51,785 nt of DNA from an uncultured Anaerolineales bacterium (GCA_903825565.1 CAIKBD010000004.1:1-51785), one strand, 5' to 3'; positions 1 to 8,175 are shown, counted from the stretch's first letter. Program-made: numbers and translations. The notes: generated by a model from the sequence alone, not told the origin.

Positions 1-60
1 AACCGCAATCACGAGCACCGCCAACACCAGGCACAGAATCAGTTTGGAACGGTTCAACAT
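1..60 (-). CDS. Secreted or membrane protein, N-terminal fragment
   Basis: Reading the minus strand from 60, an ATG opens a frame that runs off the window after 20 codons. The peptide begins Met-Leu-Asn-Arg-Ser-Lys and continues as an uninterrupted hydrophobic stretch rich in Leu, Val and Ile, which is a signal peptide or membrane anchor. A strong ribosome-binding site (GGAGGAG) lies about 5 nt upstream, and a consensus-like promoter lies at 118-147. The product cannot be named because only the export signal is present. Confidence 0.7.
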   Translation of the reverse strand, partial: MLNRSKLILCLVLAVLVIAV

Positions 61-117
61 AAATTCTCCTCCTCAGGAAAATAAAAGGCACGCACGATAC
101 GTGTCTTGCTGGGCGCT

Positions 118-147
118 ATATTACACCACAGCCCGAACGTTTGTCAA
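118..147 (-). promoter_or_regulatory. Sigma70-type promoter for the secreted-protein gene
   Basis: On the minus strand TTGACA (147-142) is followed after 18 nt by TAATAT (123-118). The -35 box is perfect and the -10 box matches four of six positions. The predicted start near 112 gives a leader of about 50 nt before the ATG at 60. Confidence 0.5.
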
Positions 148-244
148 TCGCCAAAGCAACCGCCTCAGCAATCGCGGGGTGGGCGGCAAAATTTTAGATC
201 GGTGTCGTGCTTGACGACAAGTCTTGTCCAGCCCGCAAAACAAA

Positions 245-295
245 TTGGACGCGGACAATTCTTGTCCGCGCTCGTCCGCGTTCATCCGCGTCCAA
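245..295. repeat. Palindromic intergenic element with TCCGCG words
   Basis: A perfect 11-bp inverted repeat (TTGGACGCGGA at 245-255, TCCGCGTCCAA at 285-295) encloses a second inverted pair (GCGGACAA at 251-258, TTGTCCGC at 262-269). TCCGCG also recurs every 10 bp at 265, 275 and 285. Related words occur near 3224-3246 and 40739-40850. The rest of 148-313 shows no gene that I can support. Confidence 0.55.
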
Positions 296-313
296 CCCAA
301 AGCGGGAACGCGT

Positions 314-342
314 TTGACCAATCGTGGAACCTATGCTATAAC
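314..342 (+). promoter_or_regulatory. Promoter of the T-box/synthetase transcript
   Basis: TTGACC (314-319), a 17-nt spacer, then TATAAC (337-342) preceded by TG at 334-335, which makes an extended -10. The predicted start near 349 is just 5' of the T-box Stem I. Confidence 0.6.
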
Positions 343-348
343 CTCGCC

Positions 349-570
349 AACGCAGTGACGGAGACTAGTAACGTTTAGCGAGATTCCAGAGAGCCGTAGC
401 GGGTGAAAAGCCGGCATCCACGCAAGCGCGAAGAACACTCCCGAGCGTTACGGTTCGCTCCCGTTATCGAGCCGTGAGGCGAAACGTCCGCGCGCGGCGC
501 GGCGCATCGCAAAGAAAGGTGGCACCACGAGTCCCCCCTCGTCCTTTCCCTGGACGTTGGGGGAATTTTC
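349..570 (+). promoter_or_regulatory. T-box leader, tRNA-Asn type
   Basis: This leader lies between the promoter and the synthetase start. A Stem I base helix can form between GTAACG (368-373) and CGTTAC (446-451). An AGAGAG internal-loop motif follows at 388-393. In the specifier region, AAC at 434-436 sits in the usual place near the 3' side of Stem I and is followed by A, so it reads as an asparagine codon. The T-box sequence AAAGGTGGCACCACGA is at 515-530. Its TGGC bulge (520-523) would pair with a tRNA ending GCCA, which matches the G73 discriminator of tRNA-Asn and tRNA-Asp. An intrinsic terminator at 533-569 completes a transcription-attenuation switch. The helix assignments are read by eye and unfolded by any program. 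Confidence 0.85.
533..569 (+). terminator. T-box intrinsic terminator
   Basis: The stem is CCCCC plus CGTCC (to 544) against GGACG (552-556) plus GGGGG (559-563). The loop is TTTCCCT and the stem is followed by AATTTT. It overlaps the sequence just 3' of the T-box bulge, as expected for terminator/antiterminator competition. Confidence 0.75.
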
Positions 571-588
571 TTGTTCACGGAGGTTTCG

Positions 589-1890
589 GTGTCACTCATT
601 CGCACAACCCAGGTTCACGCGCATGTCGGCGCACGCGTCACGGTGCACGGCTGGTTGCACAACTGGCGGCAAGTCGGCAAACTCAATTTCGTGATCGTCC
701 GCGACGGCTATGGCATCACCCAAGCCGTCACCGAAGACGCGGCGGCCGTCGCCGCGTTGCACGGCTTGCAACACGAAACGGTGATCGAACTCACTGGCAC
801 GGTCGTCGCCGAAGCGCAAGCGCCGGGCGGCGTCGAACTGCGCGATCTTGCCATCCGCGTCGTCACGCCGGTCACCGACGTGCTCCCGTTCCCGATCAAC
901 AAGGCGTTGCTCAAAGCAACGCTCGACGTATTTCTCGATCACGCCACCGTCGCGCTCCGCAACCCGCACCGCCGCAACCTCCTGCGCCTCTCCGCCGGCG
1001 TGCTCGCGGCGTTCCGCGAATTTCTCACCGGCGAAGGATTTACCGAAATTCAATCGCCCAAACTCGTCGCCTCGGCGACGGAAAGCGGCGCGAACGTTTT
1101 TGCGGTGGACTATTTCGGCACGCAAGCGTACCTCGCGCAATCGCCCCAGTTTTACAAACAGATCATGGTCGGCGTGTTCGAGCGCGTGTTTGAAGTGGGA
1201 CCCGTTTTCCGCGCCGAGCCGCACGACACCACGCGCCACGTCAACGAGTACGTCAGTCTCGATGTGGAATTCGGTTTCATCGAAAATCATTTCACGGTGA
1301 TGGCATTGCTCACGCGCCTGGTGCGCCACATTCTGGCGCGGCTGGCGGAGCGGCACGCGCTGGAATTGGAACTGCTCGGCGTGACTCTGCCGCTCGCGCC
1401 GGCAACATTTCCGCACATTCATTTCCGCGACGCGCAACAATGGATTTTCGAGACACACGGCGACGATTGCCGCAACGAACCCGACCTCGCCCCGCAACAC
1501 GAACGCTGGCTGGGCGAGTGGGCGCGCGAAAAATTCAATTCCGATTTTCTCTTCGTCGTCGGCTATCCGATGTCCAAACGCCCGTTTTACACGCACCCCG
1601 ATCCCGCCGATCCGAAATATTCGAACTCGTTCGATTTGCTTTTTCGCGGCACAGAACTCGTGACCGGCGGGCAACGCTTGCATCGCTATCCCGATTATCT
1701 CGCCGCACTCGCGCGCGCGAAATATCCGGTTGAGCCGTTCACGACCTATCTCGAAGCGATGAAATTTGGAATGCCGCCGCACGGCGGGTTCGCCATCGGC
1801 TCGGAACGCTTCGTCATGCAACTGTGCGGCTTACGCAATTTGCGCGAAGCCACCCTGTTCCCGCGCGACACGCACCGACTCACGCCATAA
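589..1890 (+). CDS. aspS: Archaeal-type Asp/Asn-tRNA synthetase (probable Asp-tRNA(Asn) ligase)
   Basis: This is a class IIb aminoacyl-tRNA synthetase of 433 aa. It has an N-terminal OB-fold anticodon-binding domain (about residues 10-95) and a catalytic core with motif 2 starting FRAEP (from 207, through RHVNEY) and motif 3 GFAIGSER (400-407). The stretch AYLAQSPQFYKQ is characteristic of archaeal-type nondiscriminating AspRS. Typical bacterial AsnRS differs there. The chosen start is GTG 589, with GGAGG at 579-583. A TTG at 571 in the same frame lies in the terminator tail and lacks a site. The upstream T-box reads tRNA-Asn, so the likely role is charging tRNA-Asn with aspartate for GatCAB amidation, or direct asparaginylation. 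No gatCAB gene is in the window. The family is sure; the amino-acid specificity is not. Confidence 0.9.
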   Translation: MSLIRTTQVHAHVGARVTVHGWLHNWRQVGKLNFVIVRDGYGITQAVTEDAAAVAALHGLQHETVIELTGTVVAEAQAPGGVELRDLAIRVVTPVTDVLPFPINKALLKATLDVFLDHATVALRNPHRRNLLRLSAGVLAAFREFLTGEGFTEIQSPKLVASATESGANVFAVDYFGTQAYLAQSPQFYKQIMVGVFERVFEVGPVFRAEPHDTTRHVNEYVSLDVEFGFIENHFTVMALLTRLVRHILARLAERHALELELLGVTLPLAPATFPHIHFRDAQQWIFETHGDDCRNEPDLAPQHERWLGEWAREKFNSDFLFVVGYPMSKRPFYTHPDPADPKYSNSFDLLFRGTELVTGGQRLHRYPDYLAALARAKYPVEPFTTYLEAMKFGMPPHGGFAIGSERFVMQLCGLRNLREATLFPRDTHRLTP

Positions 1891-1910
1891 TGATTGACGC
1901 AAAGCACGCA

Positions 1911-1955
1911 AAAAAATCCAGACTCGAGTTGTCTACTTCGAGTCTGGATTTTTTT
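1911..1955. terminator. Bidirectional terminator between convergent genes
   Basis: The inverted repeat ATCCAGACTCGA / TCGAGTCTGGAT is flanked by an A-run on the left and a T-run on the right, so it terminates on both strands. It lies 20 bp after the synthetase stop and 12 bp before the end of the minus-strand CoA ligase gene. Confidence 0.9.
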
Positions 1956-1966
1956 CAATCCTCCAT

Positions 1967-3199
1967 TCATTTCCACGTTCGCTCGTCCACGATCCCTTTT
2001 GCGTCTGCCGCAATTTCGCCCGGCGCGACAAACTCGATCCGATCCACACTCACGCGAATCACATCGCGCACCGCCGCGCCGAACTTTTCGGCAAGCGCGG
2101 CGCGATCTACGTCTTGGGTAACTTCGACTTGCAGCGTCAGCGCATCGCGCACATGGTCCGGGCGCGTAACGATGCCCTGCACGCGCCCCAGCGCCGGAAA
2201 TTTCGCCGCCGCGCTTTTCAGTTGATTCGGGTGCACGAACATGCCGCGCACCTTGATCGCCTCGCCCACGCGCCCCACGAGCGCGAGGCGCGGCATCGGG
2301 TTGCCGCACGCGCACGGCGCGGCGAGGTACGTCGCCAGGTCGCCGGTGCCGAAACGGATCAGCGGGTACGTTTCGTTGAACGCGGTGACAACCACCTGCC
2401 CCACCTCGCCCGCCGCAACCGGTTTGCCGGTCGCCACATCGCAAACCTGCACGATCACGCCCTCTGCGAAATGCAAGCCCTGTTGCGCCGCGCAATCGTA
2501 AGCGAGAAAACCCAACTCTGCCGTCGCATACGCGTTCAACGTGCGCAACCCATACGCCTCCTCGAATTGCGCGCGCAACGACGGCGGGTACGGCTCGCCG
2601 GTAAACAGCGCGCGCCGCAACGCCAATTGCGCTGGGACGTTGCCGCCGAGTTCCTCCACTTTTTTGAGAATCGTCATCAAAAAACTGGGCGTGCCGGCAT
2701 AGCCGGTAATTTTCAGATCGAGCAACAACCGCGCTTGCAACTCGGTGTTGCCCACGCCGCTCGGCACCACGCACGCGCCGAGGTGGCGCAGCGCCGCGTC
2801 GAGAATCCAGCCGCCGGGCGACAAGTGGTATGTCAGCGTGTTGAGCACGACCTCGCCGCGTTTGAATCCGGCGCGGCGAAACACCGCGCCGCCGACACGC
2901 GCGATATTTTTTTCCGCGCCGTGCGGTTCGTTTAGAGGCCCAGGCGATTGGAAGACGCGCCGCACGCGCCGCGCCGGGATCGCCAAAAATCCGCCGAACG
3001 GCGGCGCCGCGCGCTGGAGTTGCGCGAGTTGATCCTTCGTCGTGATCGGCACGCGTTCCAAATCGGCGATGCGTTTGATCGCGCGCGGCACAACGCCGGC
3101 ATCGTCAAAAATTTTTCGGACGGCGGGTGCGTGGGCGTAGGCGTGCTTGATCAGCGCCGCCAATTGCTGATCGGGCGATATATTCCGGCGAGTTGGCAT
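1967..3199 (-). CDS. PaaK-like phenylacetate-CoA ligase family protein
   Basis: This 410-aa protein belongs to the ANL adenylating enzymes, PaaK branch. It would form acyl-CoA from an aromatic or other carboxylic acid, ATP and CoA in the cytoplasm. Visible features are LFTGEPYPP, the NAYATAELG block that contacts the adenylate, FGTGDLATYL (hinge-side A8-like block) and a C-terminal small domain. The usual Gly/Ser/Thr-rich phosphate loop (SSGTTGxPT) is replaced by QSPGPLNEP at about residues 84-92, so this is a divergent subclade. ATG 3199 is preferred over GTG 3202 because GGGAGGG lies 4 nt upstream of it. It is the last gene of the liv/CoA-ligase cluster, which supports a role in activating an imported acid. 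The substrate is unknown. Confidence 0.8.
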   Translation of the reverse strand: MPTRRNISPDQQLAALIKHAYAHAPAVRKIFDDAGVVPRAIKRIADLERVPITTKDQLAQLQRAAPPFGGFLAIPARRVRRVFQSPGPLNEPHGAEKNIARVGGAVFRRAGFKRGEVVLNTLTYHLSPGGWILDAALRHLGACVVPSGVGNTELQARLLLDLKITGYAGTPSFLMTILKKVEELGGNVPAQLALRRALFTGEPYPPSLRAQFEEAYGLRTLNAYATAELGFLAYDCAAQQGLHFAEGVIVQVCDVATGKPVAAGEVGQVVVTAFNETYPLIRFGTGDLATYLAAPCACGNPMPRLALVGRVGEAIKVRGMFVHPNQLKSAAAKFPALGRVQGIVTRPDHVRDALTLQVEVTQDVDRAALAEKFGAAVRDVIRVSVDRIEFVAPGEIAADAKGIVDERTWK

Positions 3200-3223
3200 C
3201 ACACCCTCCCTCGAAAATAGAAC

Positions 3224-3246
3224 GCGGATAAAAGCAAATTATCCGC
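3224..3246. repeat. Hairpin of the CGCGGATAA word family
   Basis: GCGGATAA (3224-3231) and TTATCCGC (3239-3246) form an 8-bp perfect hairpin in the 118-bp gap between the CBS-ACT gene and the CoA ligase gene. It uses the same TCCGCG word as the element at 245-295. Confidence 0.45.
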
Positions 3247-3317
3247 GCTCGTCTACGTCCCGCCAATTTTCAGTTGCTGTCGGAACGCTGGGACGCATTG
3301 AAAATTCTCTTGAAAAT

Positions 3318-3998
3318 CTAGCGCGCCGAAAACAATCTGGGTTGATATTCGGCGGTCACTTCGCGCACGTCCACCACTTGGGCGTTGGCTTGTTCAAACG
3401 CGGCGATCACGTCTTCGCGTTTCACGTCCGCCAGTTTCATCGTGACCTGGCGGTGTTGCGCGTCGCCAGCCAAGAACGTGGCGAGACTGAGAATGTTGCC
3501 GCCGAGTTCGGCGACCTTTTGGCTAAGCAATGCCAGTTCGCCTTTTTGTTCCGGCACACGCAGAGTGACGCGCAACCCTTTGGCGCGCCCGCCCAACGCT
3601 TCCGCCATCACGCGAAAAATATCGGTCTCGGTGATAATACCGACCACGTCGCGCTCGCGCACCACCGGTAGCGAGCCAATTTTGTGATCCACCATGATCC
3701 GCGCCGCTTCTTCGAGCGGGCACTCCTCGCCCACGGCGATCACGCGTTTGGTCATCACATCCTTGACCTGAAGTTTGGAGAGCAAGTAATTCAACTCATA
3801 GATGCTCAACGTCGTCGCCGGCGAGGGCGACGCGTAGAGCAAATCTTTTTCGACGACGATCCCGACGAGTTGATTTTTCTTGTCCACCACCGGCAAGCGC
3901 CGAATTTTTCGTTCGCGCAACAAACGCAACGCCTCGTCGAATGGCGTATCGGGGTTGACGACGACGGGATTCGGCGTCATGCGTTCACGCACCAGCAT
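3318..3998 (-). CDS. CBS-pair and ACT-domain sensor protein
   Basis: This soluble 226-aa protein has two CBS motifs (about residues 5-60 and 78-133, with repeated MT.. and IV/VG patterns such as GIVVEKDLL and GIITETDIF) and a C-terminal ACT domain (about 143-215). CBS pairs bind adenosyl nucleotides and ACT domains bind amino acids or similar small ligands, so this is probably a ligand-sensing regulator. No catalytic domain is present. AGGAGG lies just upstream of ATG 3998. It sits inside the liv/CoA-ligase cluster and may report energy state (AMP is released by both CoA ligases). That link is inference. Confidence 0.85.
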   Translation of the reverse strand: MLVRERMTPNPVVVNPDTPFDEALRLLRERKIRRLPVVDKKNQLVGIVVEKDLLYASPSPATTLSIYELNYLLSKLQVKDVMTKRVIAVGEECPLEEAARIMVDHKIGSLPVVRERDVVGIITETDIFRVMAEALGGRAKGLRVTLRVPEQKGELALLSQKVAELGGNILSLATFLAGDAQHRQVTMKLADVKREDVIAAFEQANAQVVDVREVTAEYQPRLFSAR

Positions 3999-4058
3999 AC
4001 CGACCTCCTGAAAATATTTTCGATCTCGCTACTGTGGAGATCATCAAGCCATAACACT

Positions 4059-4082
4059 GCGGGGCGGAATGTCCCGCCCCGC
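4059..4082 (-). terminator. GC-rich hairpin after the lipoprotein gene
   Basis: GCGGGGCGG (4059-4067) pairs with CCGCCCCGC (4074-4082), 7 bp past the stop of the minus-strand lipoprotein gene. There is no clear U-tract, so it may be an attenuating or mRNA-protecting hairpin instead of a full terminator. Confidence 0.5.
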
Positions 4083-4088
4083 CAAAAA

Positions 4089-4700
4089 TTATTTGGGGAA
4101 CTTGCCGTCGAACTGGACGATCTTGTTGCCTTTTTCGCTGTTAAATTCCGCCGTGCCTTGCGAGGCGCGCACTCCATAGCCGATGCCCGCCGCCGTGGGA
4201 TTTGCCGGCGCGTTCCACCATTTGTAAATCACGTCATTCGTGTTCAGCTTCAACGCCTGCAAACGCGCGCCGCCGGTTACGGCGAGCACGCGCCCCGCCG
4301 CCGCTGTATCGTACACGACGGTCACGCGCACCTGGTTGGTCGCGCCGCCGGGGATCGCCATCGCGTCCGTCACAATCGGCGTGTTGAGTCCAAAGTATTC
4401 GTTCGGCGCGGCTTCAAAGTCGGTTGCGAACTGTAACTTGGTCAACGTCACCGCGTACGGGTTCGGGTTGTTCACGTCGAACACCCAGGCGAGCACGAGT
4501 GGGATGTTGAGCGCGAGCGGATTCGGCGCGGGCGTCGGCGTCGGCGGAATTGCCGGGTACGGAAAGTAACTGGCGACTTCGACGCGATTGAGCGCGACGG
4601 TCGGCGCTTTGAGTTCGGGCAACGGCGTGGGCGTCGCCGCGCACGCCATGCCGCTGATCGCAACGAGAATCAAAAGTGAAATGCTTAGAATCTGGCGCAT
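4089..4700 (-). CDS. LEA/WHy-type lipoprotein
   Basis: The 203-aa product has a signal peptide ending GMAC, a plausible though atypical lipobox (Gly at -3), followed by the Thr-Pro-rich linker ATPTPLPEL. The mature part contains VFDVNNPNPYAVTLTKL, the NPN-type signature of LEA14/WHy beta-sandwich domains, seen in water-stress and some cell-surface proteins. ATG 4700 is chosen because GGAGAAC precedes it and it places the hydrophobic signal at the N-terminus. A longer frame to 4799 would bury the signal. It lies between livF and the CBS-ACT gene in the same orientation. Its job in the transport cluster is unclear. Confidence 0.7.
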   Translation of the reverse strand: MRQILSISLLILVAISGMACAATPTPLPELKAPTVALNRVEVASYFPYPAIPPTPTPAPNPLALNIPLVLAWVFDVNNPNPYAVTLTKLQFATDFEAAPNEYFGLNTPIVTDAMAIPGGATNQVRVTVVYDTAAAGRVLAVTGGARLQALKLNTNDVIYKWWNAPANPTAAGIGYGVRASQGTAEFNSEKGNKIVQFDGKFPK

Positions 4701-4734
4701 TGTGTTCTCCTTCATCGAGTCCAAGAGCCGTCTC

Positions 4735-4792
4735 GTCGAATAGTCAATTGGGCTTGCCCACTTTCGCGTCGCTAACTCGATGACTATTCGAC
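4735..4792. repeat. Inverted repeat of the GAATAGTCA family
   Basis: GTCGAATAGTCA (4735-4746) and TGACTATTCGAC (4781-4792) are perfect 12-bp inverted arms around 34 bp, filling the gap between livF and the lipoprotein gene. A similar TAGTTGG/ATAGT word cluster lies at 26839-26885. Confidence 0.6.
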
Positions 4793-4799
4793 TAGCCAA

Positions 4800-5609
4800 C
4801 TACGTGAGCCATCGTTTGCGACGCTTGTAGTGTTTTACGTCGCGGAACGATTTGCGCGTGCCCAGGTCGGTGAGACCGAGGTAAAACTCTTTAATGTCTT
4901 GATTATCGCGCAGTTGATCCGCGTTGCCATCCATCACCACGCGCCCGGTTTCGAGCACGTACGCGTAGCTAGCGACGGTGAGCGCGAGTTTCGCGTTTTG
5001 TTCGACGACGAGGATCGGTAACTGTTCGCGCTGGTTCAACTGCGTAATGATCGTAAAAATTTCTTTGATGAGCAAAGGCGCAAGCCCCATCGAAGGTTCG
5101 TCGAGCAAGAGCAATTTTGGCGACGCCATCAGCGCGCGCCCCATCACCATCATTTGCTGTTCGCCGCCGCTGCAAAAGCCGGCGAGCCGGTGGCGAATTT
5201 GGGTGAGGCGCGGAAAGTAATGGTACACGCGCTCCAAGCCCGGCTTGACGGTCGCGCCGCCGCGCAGATGCGCGCCGACGATGAGGTTTTGCTCGACGGT
5301 GAGATGCTCGAACACGCGTCGCCCTTCGATCACTTGAACGATGCCGGCGCGCGCGATCTCTTCGGCGTGTTTGCGATCAATGCGTTGCCCCATAAACTCG
5401 ATACTGCCGTCGGTCACTGCGCCGTCTTCGTGTTTGAGCAAACCGGAGATCGCTTTGAGCGTCGTGCTTTTGCCCGCGCCGTTCGCGCCGAGCACCGCGA
5501 CGATGCTTTGCGCCGGCACCTGGAGCGACACGCCCTTCAACACGAGAATGACCTCGTGGTACATCACTTCGATGTTATTCAGTTTGAGGATGCTGCCGTT
5601 GGTGTCCAT
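4800..5609 (-). CDS. livF: LivF-type ABC transporter ATPase
   Basis: This is a cytoplasmic ATPase subunit (269 aa) of a branched-chain-amino-acid-type (HAAT) importer. Walker A GANGAGKS is at 41-48. The signature is CSGGEQQ in place of the usual LSGGEQQ. Walker B LLLLDEP is followed by SMGLAP, typical of LivF. The protein is about 30 residues longer than usual LivF, with a basic C-terminal tail (KRRKRW). No strong ribosome-binding site precedes ATG 5609. That upstream stretch is the repeat at 5612-5697, so translation may be weak or coupled. It pairs with LivG (11081-11893) and the LivH/LivM permeases of the same cluster. Confidence 0.92.
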   Translation of the reverse strand: MDTNGSILKLNNIEVMYHEVILVLKGVSLQVPAQSIVAVLGANGAGKSTTLKAISGLLKHEDGAVTDGSIEFMGQRIDRKHAEEIARAGIVQVIEGRRVFEHLTVEQNLIVGAHLRGGATVKPGLERVYHYFPRLTQIRHRLAGFCSGGEQQMMVMGRALMASPKLLLLDEPSMGLAPLLIKEIFTIITQLNQREQLPILVVEQNAKLALTVASYAYVLETGRVVMDGNADQLRDNQDIKEFYLGLTDLGTRKSFRDVKHYKRRKRWLT

Positions 5610-5611
5610 TT

Positions 5612-5697
5612 CAAATTTCAGATTGATGATTTCAGATTTAGGGTTTCAGGTTCCAGCCGCCTAGTCTGAAATCTGAAATCTCCAATCTGCAATCAAT
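5612..5697. repeat. TTTCAGATT-type intergenic repeats
   Basis: The gap between the binding-protein gene and livF is built from near-identical words: TTTCAGATT, GATTTCAGATTT, GTTTCAGGTTCCAG and the complementary GAAATCTGAAATCT. The words can fold back on each other. Comparable words recur at 9095-9155 and 37437-37462. Confidence 0.5.
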
Positions 5698-6985
5698 AGC
5701 CGATCCACGCTTCCCATTTGTCTGTCCATTTCGCTTTCATGTCTACGGCTTTGAGCAGTTGCGCTTTGCCGCCTTTGAACTGGTACACGCGGATGACCGT
5801 GCCCGGGCGATGATCCTTCGCCGTGAACGTCAGCGGCGCGACGCCCAAACCAATGTCGAGGTCTTTGATCGTCTCCAGCGCTTCTTTCAAGCCGACGCCG
5901 GTCAGTTTGCCGGCTTTATCCGCGCGGAGCAGTCCTTCTTTCAACAGCATCACATTCGCCCAACCCTGCAACGTGCGCGCGAGCCGTTGCTCTTTCGGCA
6001 CGCTGGGATTGAACTCTTGCGCGCACGCCAGCACCTTGTCCATCCCCGGCACACTCTCGCCGAAGAACGCCGCGACGCCGATGCCGATCACACCTTCCGC
6101 CGCATCGCCGGCAAGTTTCGGCAAGTTTTCGTCAAAGCCCCACACGTTGACAATGTTATCGGCGTTCAAGCCCAACGCCTTTTCGTCTTTGAGCGCGGTC
6201 GCCACCGACATCGTCGTGTTGCCATGCCAGATCAAGTCCGCCTTGAATTCCTTTGCCGCGAGTACCTGGCTCTTGGTGTCGAGCGCGGTCAACGCCACGT
6301 CTTGATCGGGTCCGATTTCAAAACCCAGGAGCGCGGCTTGCTCTTTGATCGCCTTGATCGGCGCGCTGGAGTACGGCGTGGAAGTGGAGTAGAACGCGAC
6401 AAAGCGCGGCTTGCGCGCCGCTTTCTCGCTCGCGTACTTGGCATCCTTCGACCAGACTTCGTCGAACCACACCTGCATCGCGCCGCGCGCGCTCGTCGAG
6501 TAATCCGTGCCGGCGTAGAAATTGTACGGCGTCTTGCTGGCGTCGGACAGTTCGCCGGAATACGACGCGGAAATGTCGGGAATCTGATCCTTGTTCACCG
6601 TCGGCGAGAGCGCGGCGGTGTCGCCGGTGCCCCAGCCGAGCAACGCGATCACTTTGTCGAAATCGCGAAAGCGTTTGTAAATCGTGACGGCTTCGGGCAC
6701 GCGATAGCCGTAATCGCTCTGGGCAAGTTTGATTTTCTTGCCGTTAATTCCGCCCTCTTTGTTGACGCACGCAATCGCGTCTTGAATACCCAGCGCGTAA
6801 TCCTTGCCCACGTCCGACGTTGCGCCGGTGAGATCGTAGAGCGCGCCGATGCTGATCGTCGCACCGCCGGCGGGCGCACCGCCGCTTGCCGGTGTCCCTG
6901 CCGGCGCAGGCGCGCCGCCACCGCAAGCCGCGAGCGTTAATGCCAGGACGACTATGCCAATTGCGATCATTCTTTTACCGTTCAT
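5693..6985 (-). CDS. Extracellular ligand-binding lipoprotein (LivJ/K-like)
   Basis: This 430-aa substrate-binding lipoprotein of a HAAT importer has a signal peptide ending LTLAAC, a Gly/Ala/Pro-rich linker, and a Peripla_BP_6 two-lobe domain beginning ISIGALYDLTG and continuing through NKEGGINGKKI. ATG 6985 is selected because GGAGGAG lies 8 nt upstream and it gives a proper lipobox. Longer in-frame readings up to 7408 lie within livM. It captures the substrate outside the membrane for LivHM. The adjacent CoA ligases suggest an organic or aromatic acid, but the ligand cannot be read from sequence. Confidence 0.9.
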   Translation of the reverse strand: MNGKRMIAIGIVVLALTLAACGGGAPAPAGTPASGGAPAGGATISIGALYDLTGATSDVGKDYALGIQDAIACVNKEGGINGKKIKLAQSDYGYRVPEAVTIYKRFRDFDKVIALLGWGTGDTAALSPTVNKDQIPDISASYSGELSDASKTPYNFYAGTDYSTSARGAMQVWFDEVWSKDAKYASEKAARKPRFVAFYSTSTPYSSAPIKAIKEQAALLGFEIGPDQDVALTALDTKSQVLAAKEFKADLIWHGNTTMSVATALKDEKALGLNADNIVNVWGFDENLPKLAGDAAEGVIGIGVAAFFGESVPGMDKVLACAQEFNPSVPKEQRLARTLQGWANVMLLKEGLLRADKAGKLTGVGLKEALETIKDLDIGLGVAPLTFTAKDHRPGTVIRVYQFKGGKAQLLKAVDMKAKWTDKWEAWIGY

Positions 6986-7077
6986 TTTTCTCTCCTCCCT
7001 TAAACGAAAAAACGAGTTGCGCTTGTTCAGCCGACAAAATTTCCCGCGCGCGGTCATCACCCCCTTCCGAAGATGCT

Positions 7078-8172
7078 TTAATACGAAAAGGGCCACAGGT
7101 GAAGATAGTTTTTGATTTGCCACCAGCGATACGCCAGCCCCTTGGGTTCGTACAAGAGAAACAAGACGATGGAAAGTCCAAAGACGGATTCTTTGAGAAA
7201 TTGAAAGTTGGTCATCAATTGCGGAAAAACCGGTTGGAGCGGCGCGACGGCAAAGCGCAAAATTTCCGGCACGAGCGTCATAAACATTGCGCCAAAGACC
7301 GTGCCGTACAAACTGCCCACGCCGCCGATCAAGATCACGCCGACGACCCACAGCGACCACGACCAGGTGAAATGTTCGGGACTGACCGCGTAGATCGAGG
7401 TGATCCAAAACGAACCGGCGATGCCGCCCAACGCGCCGCCGACAAAATACGCCGCGAGTTTATAGCGCACGACGTTGACGCCCAGCACCTCGGCGGCAAT
7501 GTCGTTGTCGCGGATCGCCAGCCACGCACGCCCCACGCGCGTCCGCAACAAGTTGCCGACGAACACCATGCACGCGATCACGAGCGCGATCATCAAATAG
7601 TACACCTTGATGTCGTTGTCAATCTCGATGGGCCCAAACGTGATCGTGCCCGGCGGAATCGAGAACGCTTGCCCGCGCCCGCCGATTTGCGCGACGTACT
7701 GCGTGATGATAAAGTCCACCGTGATGAACTGCGCCGCCATCGTCGTCATGATCAGGTAATACCCTTTAACGCGCACTGACGGCAAACCGAACAGCATACT
7801 CCACAAACCGGCGGTGAGCGCGGCGAGAATAATCGTGATCGGGTACGGGATGCCGAACATGAGCATACAGATCGCGCTGGTGTACCCGCCGACCGCGATG
7901 AACGCCGAGTGCCCTAGCGTCAACTGCCCGGCATAGCCGATCAACAACTGCACGCCCATTGCGGACAAGATCGTATAGCCGATCAGGTTTGCCACCGAAA
8001 CGACGTACAAGCCAATGTCGGGAAACAACACCGGCATCCAAAGCGGAATGAACACCAACAGGATAAAGAGCAAACCGATCATGCGGAGCCAAACAAAACG
8101 CGTTTGCCACCACGCCTGGTCTTGCTGATACGTTTGATGATACGTGCCACTCGGCAATCGCATTGTCGCCAT
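7078..8172 (-). CDS. livM: LivM-type ABC transporter permease
   Basis: This is an integral membrane permease of 364 aa with about ten hydrophobic segments. It carries the LivM landmarks LIGYAGQLTLGHSAFIAVGGY and, further on, RVGRAWLAIRDNDIAAEVLG, which is the cytoplasmic loop that contacts the ATPase. The start at 8172 is 3 nt after the livH stop (8176), so the two permeases are probably translationally coupled. GAGGGTG in the end of livH may be its ribosome-binding site. A later in-frame ATG gives MRLPSG at 8163 and is the alternative. It forms a heterodimer with LivH. Confidence 0.92.
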   Translation of the reverse strand: MATMRLPSGTYHQTYQQDQAWWQTRFVWLRMIGLLFILLVFIPLWMPVLFPDIGLYVVSVANLIGYTILSAMGVQLLIGYAGQLTLGHSAFIAVGGYTSAICMLMFGIPYPITIILAALTAGLWSMLFGLPSVRVKGYYLIMTTMAAQFITVDFIITQYVAQIGGRGQAFSIPPGTITFGPIEIDNDIKVYYLMIALVIACMVFVGNLLRTRVGRAWLAIRDNDIAAEVLGVNVVRYKLAAYFVGGALGGIAGSFWITSIYAVSPEHFTWSWSLWVVGVILIGGVGSLYGTVFGAMFMTLVPEILRFAVAPLQPVFPQLMTNFQFLKESVFGLSIVLFLLYEPKGLAYRWWQIKNYLHLWPFSY

Positions 8173-8175
8173 TCG

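Noticed and set aside
592-1821. Long minus-strand frame opposite the tRNA synthetase
   Set aside because: It is a shadow of the synthetase codons: Arg/His-rich, no domain, no ribosome-binding site.
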